From Toxonevra muliebris (lineage: Eukaryota; Arthropoda; Insecta; Diptera; Pallopteridae): a stretch of DNA of 64,000 bases. How positions within the stretch are numbered: position 1 is the stretch's first letter; each line of letters starts with the position of its first letter. The position numbers and the translations under genes are program-made. A model generated the notes under the pieces. That model was not told the DNA's origin. It worked only from the letters and a program-made list of their open reading frames with translations, and searched no databases. The stretch covers positions 4,306,204 to 4,370,203 of the forward strand of contig OY829328.1 of assembly GCA_963691655.1 (NCBI GenBank), in the 5' to 3' direction. Shown here piece by piece: positions 60,116 through 64,000 of this stretch.

Positions 60116-63100
60116 CCAACACTTTAGTAAAGTTTTATTGATGAATAAGAATTTTTACCTATCTATAAAAATGTACGTATAATAAAATAAAATATTTCTC
60201 ATTAACATTTTTAAATCATTTCAATAATTGCGTATTTAATTATAAATATATATTTTTTTAAATTTATTTTATTTTGTTTCCATTATTATCATTGCAAAAT
60301 AATATAAAACAGTTCATTTGAGCTCGAGCCGGTTTCACCAACGCCAGTGAGTGAATTATGTATTTTTTTCGCTTGCTTTTGAGTTTTGCTTTGCATTTTG
60401 ATGAAAATTTATTTAAAGTTTCTGCATTTACTGAGATATACATAAGCAGATATATTTCTCTTTGAGTTCATATCATTTTCTTATTAATCTACCGTGAATT
60501 CATCGGCACACTATTACACAAACAAACATATATGTATGTACCCAGATATCCATCGGGGAAATATAGTATTTCAAATGAATAAAGGATGCACTTATTACAT
60601 GCCGTGTTCTAAATGGTTCGAATTAGAACTCACTGAAACATTGTTATGGCAAAAATTATATCAATCTGTGATTGTAGTTATGAAGTATGAAGTATTGCAG
60701 ATCGAGTTCAGTGGATGATTGCTGTCGTTCTCCTACTGTCCAAATCTTATCAAACACAAGAAGATCTAATAAAAAACAAGATCAAGTATATCTATAGTAT
60801 GTATTTCCATATCAAAAGTTTATGGTTGTCATGCAATCAATACAGCTCAGAAGCTAGACCACTACATTGCTATTGGTGTGTTCTTGGCTTCGTATGCAAG
60901 TCAACACAAATTGTAACTGAAACATTTGAAACCGCTATTGTTTTTCCTCTTGCTTGCGACATTATTTTGCTGGATTATTTCGACCAGAAAGAAAAGTCGC
61001 CGATCTTTACTGAAAGGACCACAAACCCTCTCACTATGAGAGTGAAGAGTATTTACTTTCTTTGTTATCAACGCATAATGGAATTTAAGGATTTCGGAAT
61101 TAAACTTGTTGGATTTTGAATTCCCCAATAGAACTTTGAATAAAGTTCGCACTGCCCTAACTTCCCATGATTAGCTTATTTTCAGATAAATTTCTTAGGT
61201 TGCCAGGATGCGTCCCTTGTACTGGAGGCAGTACAAGGGCAGTGTTCACCACCCTTCAAAGAAAAAACACAGAAAAAATTATATGAGGTGCAAAGACCTA
61301 TAGTGGAATCCAAGAGAAATTTTAAGGAAAATAATTGATGGGAAGTTGAAAACTTGAAATAAGTTGAGAACATAGAAACTGGGGAACCGAAAAAAGATAT
61401 GAGACTTTTGAAACTTATTCTATAATGGACGGTGGTTAAATAGTTAATTTCCAATTGAATTATTTCACACTAGAACCTTAATTTATTCAAATTTTTGTGT
61501 TTGGAGTATCAAAAAAAGCTTCAGTTTAAGTGCGTTTCAATTTCTGCCCATTGGGCATGTATGCGCCTTTGCTCCAAGCTACGAATACTCATACATTTTA
61601 AGCTTGAAAATTTTCAAATTTACTACTCTAACTGTTGCGGCAGCGGTTGCATTTGCGCTGCTTTGGCATTATTTCAGATTTTTGTTTACATTCGATTAAC
61701 ATTTCATGTTATTTATAAGATTTCTATTTCTACGAATGTTTTTCTTTTATTTTTAAAAGCAAGGCATTAGCTTGTATTTTCAATTAAAATGCAGTGTTTT
61801 TTCGCAGCAGTGGTAAAGAAACATTATTTTTGTATTTGTATTTTATTTTTTATTTAAGCTTTTATGGCATCTAAAAATTCTCGCACAATTTGAATTTATA
61901 ATTAAAAGCAATTTGGATTTTTTTTTTTTTTTATTATATTTTTCTATTTTTGTTTTTAATATTTGAAATGAAATATTTTTGGTAATTTGTTAAAAAAAAA
62001 ATAACTATTTCTATATATTTTGCTACATATATATATATATCTGTATAGATGTATGAATGCAAATTGTTTTACTGTGCTTCAGTGTGTGTTGTTGTTAAGA
62101 AGTTGTTTAGCTGGAAATTGTGGTTTTATGTTGTTTTTCAAATTAATTTTGTTATAATTTCCATAAGTAATTAAACATTTTAAGCTAAATAAAAATATAT
62201 ATTTATATATAATTTTGACAAATCGAAAGAGTGCTACGTTACCTCAAAATTGTGCACATTTGTACATTACAATTCTGTTGTAAATTTCGCACATCGTAAA
62301 GTATGAGTTATTATTATTTTACACAACTGCAAGATTGGGAAACGTTTTAGGAAAATGATACGGAATTGTATTGAACTAGAAGCTTAAACAAAATTTTCAT
62401 TAAATTATTAAATAATTACATGTTAAGCTGATAAGTATGCACAGAAATTTGCAAATTAAGATTTATAAATTTAAGTTAGAATCTGAAACAGCAATGTACA
62501 TACTATAACATCCAGCTGACAAATTTTACAAAAATAATACACTGAGTTATTTTAAACGTAACTTAAAATATTACTTACACCATCGAATTGGAATAATTAT
62601 TATAAGAATAAGAATTATTTCAATGTTCATTTCATTTATCATGTTTGGCATTAATTTTTAAAATAAATAGCGCACATACTCGTATGTATGTTAATCTTTT
62701 AATCAAAAACCAAAAAATCACAAAGCCAAATCTGGCTAACTGCTGGGAAAATAATAGCAATTGATTGGTAGTTAAATTATGATAAATATGCAGGCTTCAT
62801 AATCATAGCTGGAATACATTACACTAACTGAAACAAAAATATTTAACCACCAACTGTTCTTGTGTGCATACAAAAAGTTCATTATTTTCTTAAACGGTTA
62901 ATTTTTTTACTCTGTTTTTTTTTCTTCTTATCAGATCACACGTGAGTACGTACTGCTCACTTGAACACATATATGCCTACTTACATAAATACATATGTTG
63001 AAATAGACTGTAATTTAATAATTTTACTTTTACTAGCTTTGAGATCGGAAATCTAATCTCATAGCGATAAAAAAATAACTAAGTTTATAAGTATAAAGCG

Positions 63101-63356
63101 ATATTTATATGTAAATACTCGTTTAGATATTTGAAATCGGTTATTGTGATTCACTTAGGTTTTACGTTGAAATATATGTTTCAAACAAATTCATCGAAAT
63201 TCATAATCAAACTAATCTGTTTTAAAGCTATTTTACATAGAAGGTGAGGCAAGAGTGATTGTCTATGTTTGCCTTAGTTATCTCTTCAGTGTGAGACAGT
63301 GTTGTATAAAAATAAGTTAAGAACTTATTTAGAGTTCATCTTTTATATTCAATTCT
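60116..63356. other. Upstream flank of the exon, non-coding
   Basis: A less AT-rich stretch at 60320-60350 (GAGCTCGAGCCGGTTTCACC) is a candidate for 5' UTR or promoter-proximal DNA on the minus strand, but no TATA or initiator is assignable. The 134-codon plus frame at 60715-61119 and the minus frame 61182-61454 have no family motif. Confidence 0.4.
61214..61239. repeat. Perfect hairpin, 11-bp arms
   Basis: CCCTTGTACTG and CAGTACAAGGG are separated by a 4-base loop, GAGG. It could be the centre of a decayed palindrome or a structured RNA element. Confidence 0.85.
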
Positions 63357-63677
63357 TTGTTGGTTCCCATAAAAATCACTCATAATTGGGTTCCTGGATT
63401 TTCAGGCACCGAGACTGCTGTCAAGCTAGCCAGAACTGATTCTAGTACTGGAAAAGAGGTAATTGCCTACATCAGGCCAAGAGATTTTTCAGTTTCTTTG
63501 AATATGAATATGAATGAATTTGGGGAGTCAATATTGTCAGTATTGTCTCCACTGGGTCTTGTGTGTCTTCGAATAGCGATTTATTGTGAGGAGGCCCATA
63601 CAGGATATCGTATTGTCACCGTTAATATTGCGATTGATCGATTTTATGTTCAATTAAAACGGGCTGAACAAAGTTAA
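63357..63677 (+). pseudogene. RNase H relic of a non-LTR retrotransposon
   Basis: Early in the frame the peptide reads HNWVPGFSGTETAVKLARTD, resembling the RNase H motif WVPGHSGxxGNExADxLARxGS with a short deletion. The rest of the 106 residues is not recognisable. It differs from the minus-strand relic at 13000-13295 and is on the opposite strand. It may be a chance resemblance, since only about 20 residues match. Confidence 0.5.
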
Positions 63678-64000
63678 ATTATCGTTTCTGGAAAAAAATG
63701 GAATAATAAAATATGATGCCATATATATACCGTGCCAAATGCTGCAACACATTGATATACAGTAAATGTAGAACCTGCTATTTTTCATATTGCTTTAAAA
63801 ATAATATAAAAAATAAAACAATTACTTTTATTTGGGATAGTTTGGTCTGGCCCCAAAATCAAACAAACGTTGGCAAATCCATGGTTTACTTATATCTCCA
63901 GACTAAAGAGACTAAACGAAGTTGGTTTTACAACCGAACGAAGTCAAAAATGAAGAAGGTTCTAGTCTTCCTGCTTAAATATATGTAGAACCATTAAAGG
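63678..64000. other. AT-rich DNA at the right edge
   Basis: Nothing recognised. The frame 63713-63988 has no motif. Confidence 0.4.

Noticed and set aside
60715..61119. 134-codon plus-strand ORF as a gene
   Set aside because: No signal, domain or codon-bias evidence; the sequence is ordinary AT-rich DNA and no splice or promoter context supports it.
1..64000. CRISPR array, phage, operon or toxin-antitoxin system
   Set aside because: No regularly spaced identical repeats with unique spacers, no dense coding, and gene structure and repeat content are those of an insect nuclear genome.

Overview
This window looks like a gene-poor, AT-rich stretch of dipteran nuclear DNA. The suspected source is a tephritid fruit fly or a close relative. 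The reasons are the abundance of GTT/CAA, GCT/CAG and TATGTA-type simple repeats, Q/N homopolymers in the one convincing coding exon, and the insect-type transposon relics. Species assignment is inference only. I see no prokaryotic operon, no CRISPR array, no rRNA and no complete tRNA.

Only one host protein-coding segment is convincing: a minus-strand first coding exon at about 59506-60023. It begins with an ATG in an acceptable context, encodes Q- and N-rich tracts followed by a hydrophobic signal or anchor segment, and ends at a strong splice donor (ACAAG|GTGAGC). No later exon of this gene was recognised below it. The simplest reading is that positions 1-59505 are mostly one very long first intron of that gene, read right to left, with 60024-64000 upstream of it. 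Nearly all other open reading frames are chance AT-rich frames or transposon debris.

The main content of the intron is a graveyard of mobile elements. Left to right: a dispersed repeat (2645-2935); a pogo-like Tc1/mariner relic with TA duplication and a CENP-B-like fragment (11139-11680); a minus-strand non-LTR retrotransposon RNase H and C-terminal relic (12317-13295); a 500-bp hAT-like non-autonomous element (14735-15234); fragments of a second non-LTR family (17592-17830 and 17964-18116) beside a GTATCGATAC-rich repeat; a degenerate 30-bp minisatellite (18909-19540); a Myb/SANT-like relic (20570-20689); a TTAA-flanked miniature element (21259-21493); a second GTATCGATAC repeat (21854-22245); and a nested island at 23150-24840. 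In that island a non-LTR reverse transcriptase relic is split by a 1.04-kb insertion, which is itself interrupted by a 249-bp near-perfect palindrome.

The right half continues with a TA-flanked miniature family in two copies (29020-29786, 43988-44243), a second hAT-like element (32665-33329), two TTAA-flanked piggyBac-like elements of one family (34915-35625, 52616-53113), a 1.3-kb inverted-repeat element (40598-41917), a Jockey-like non-LTR relic on the minus strand (46690-47180), two TTAA/TA-flanked elements sharing GGTG termini (54366-54702, 56657-57321), and an RNase H relic near the right edge (63357-63677). I found no convincing novel multi-gene system. The notable biology is the nesting order, the palindromic elements and the giant-intron architecture.
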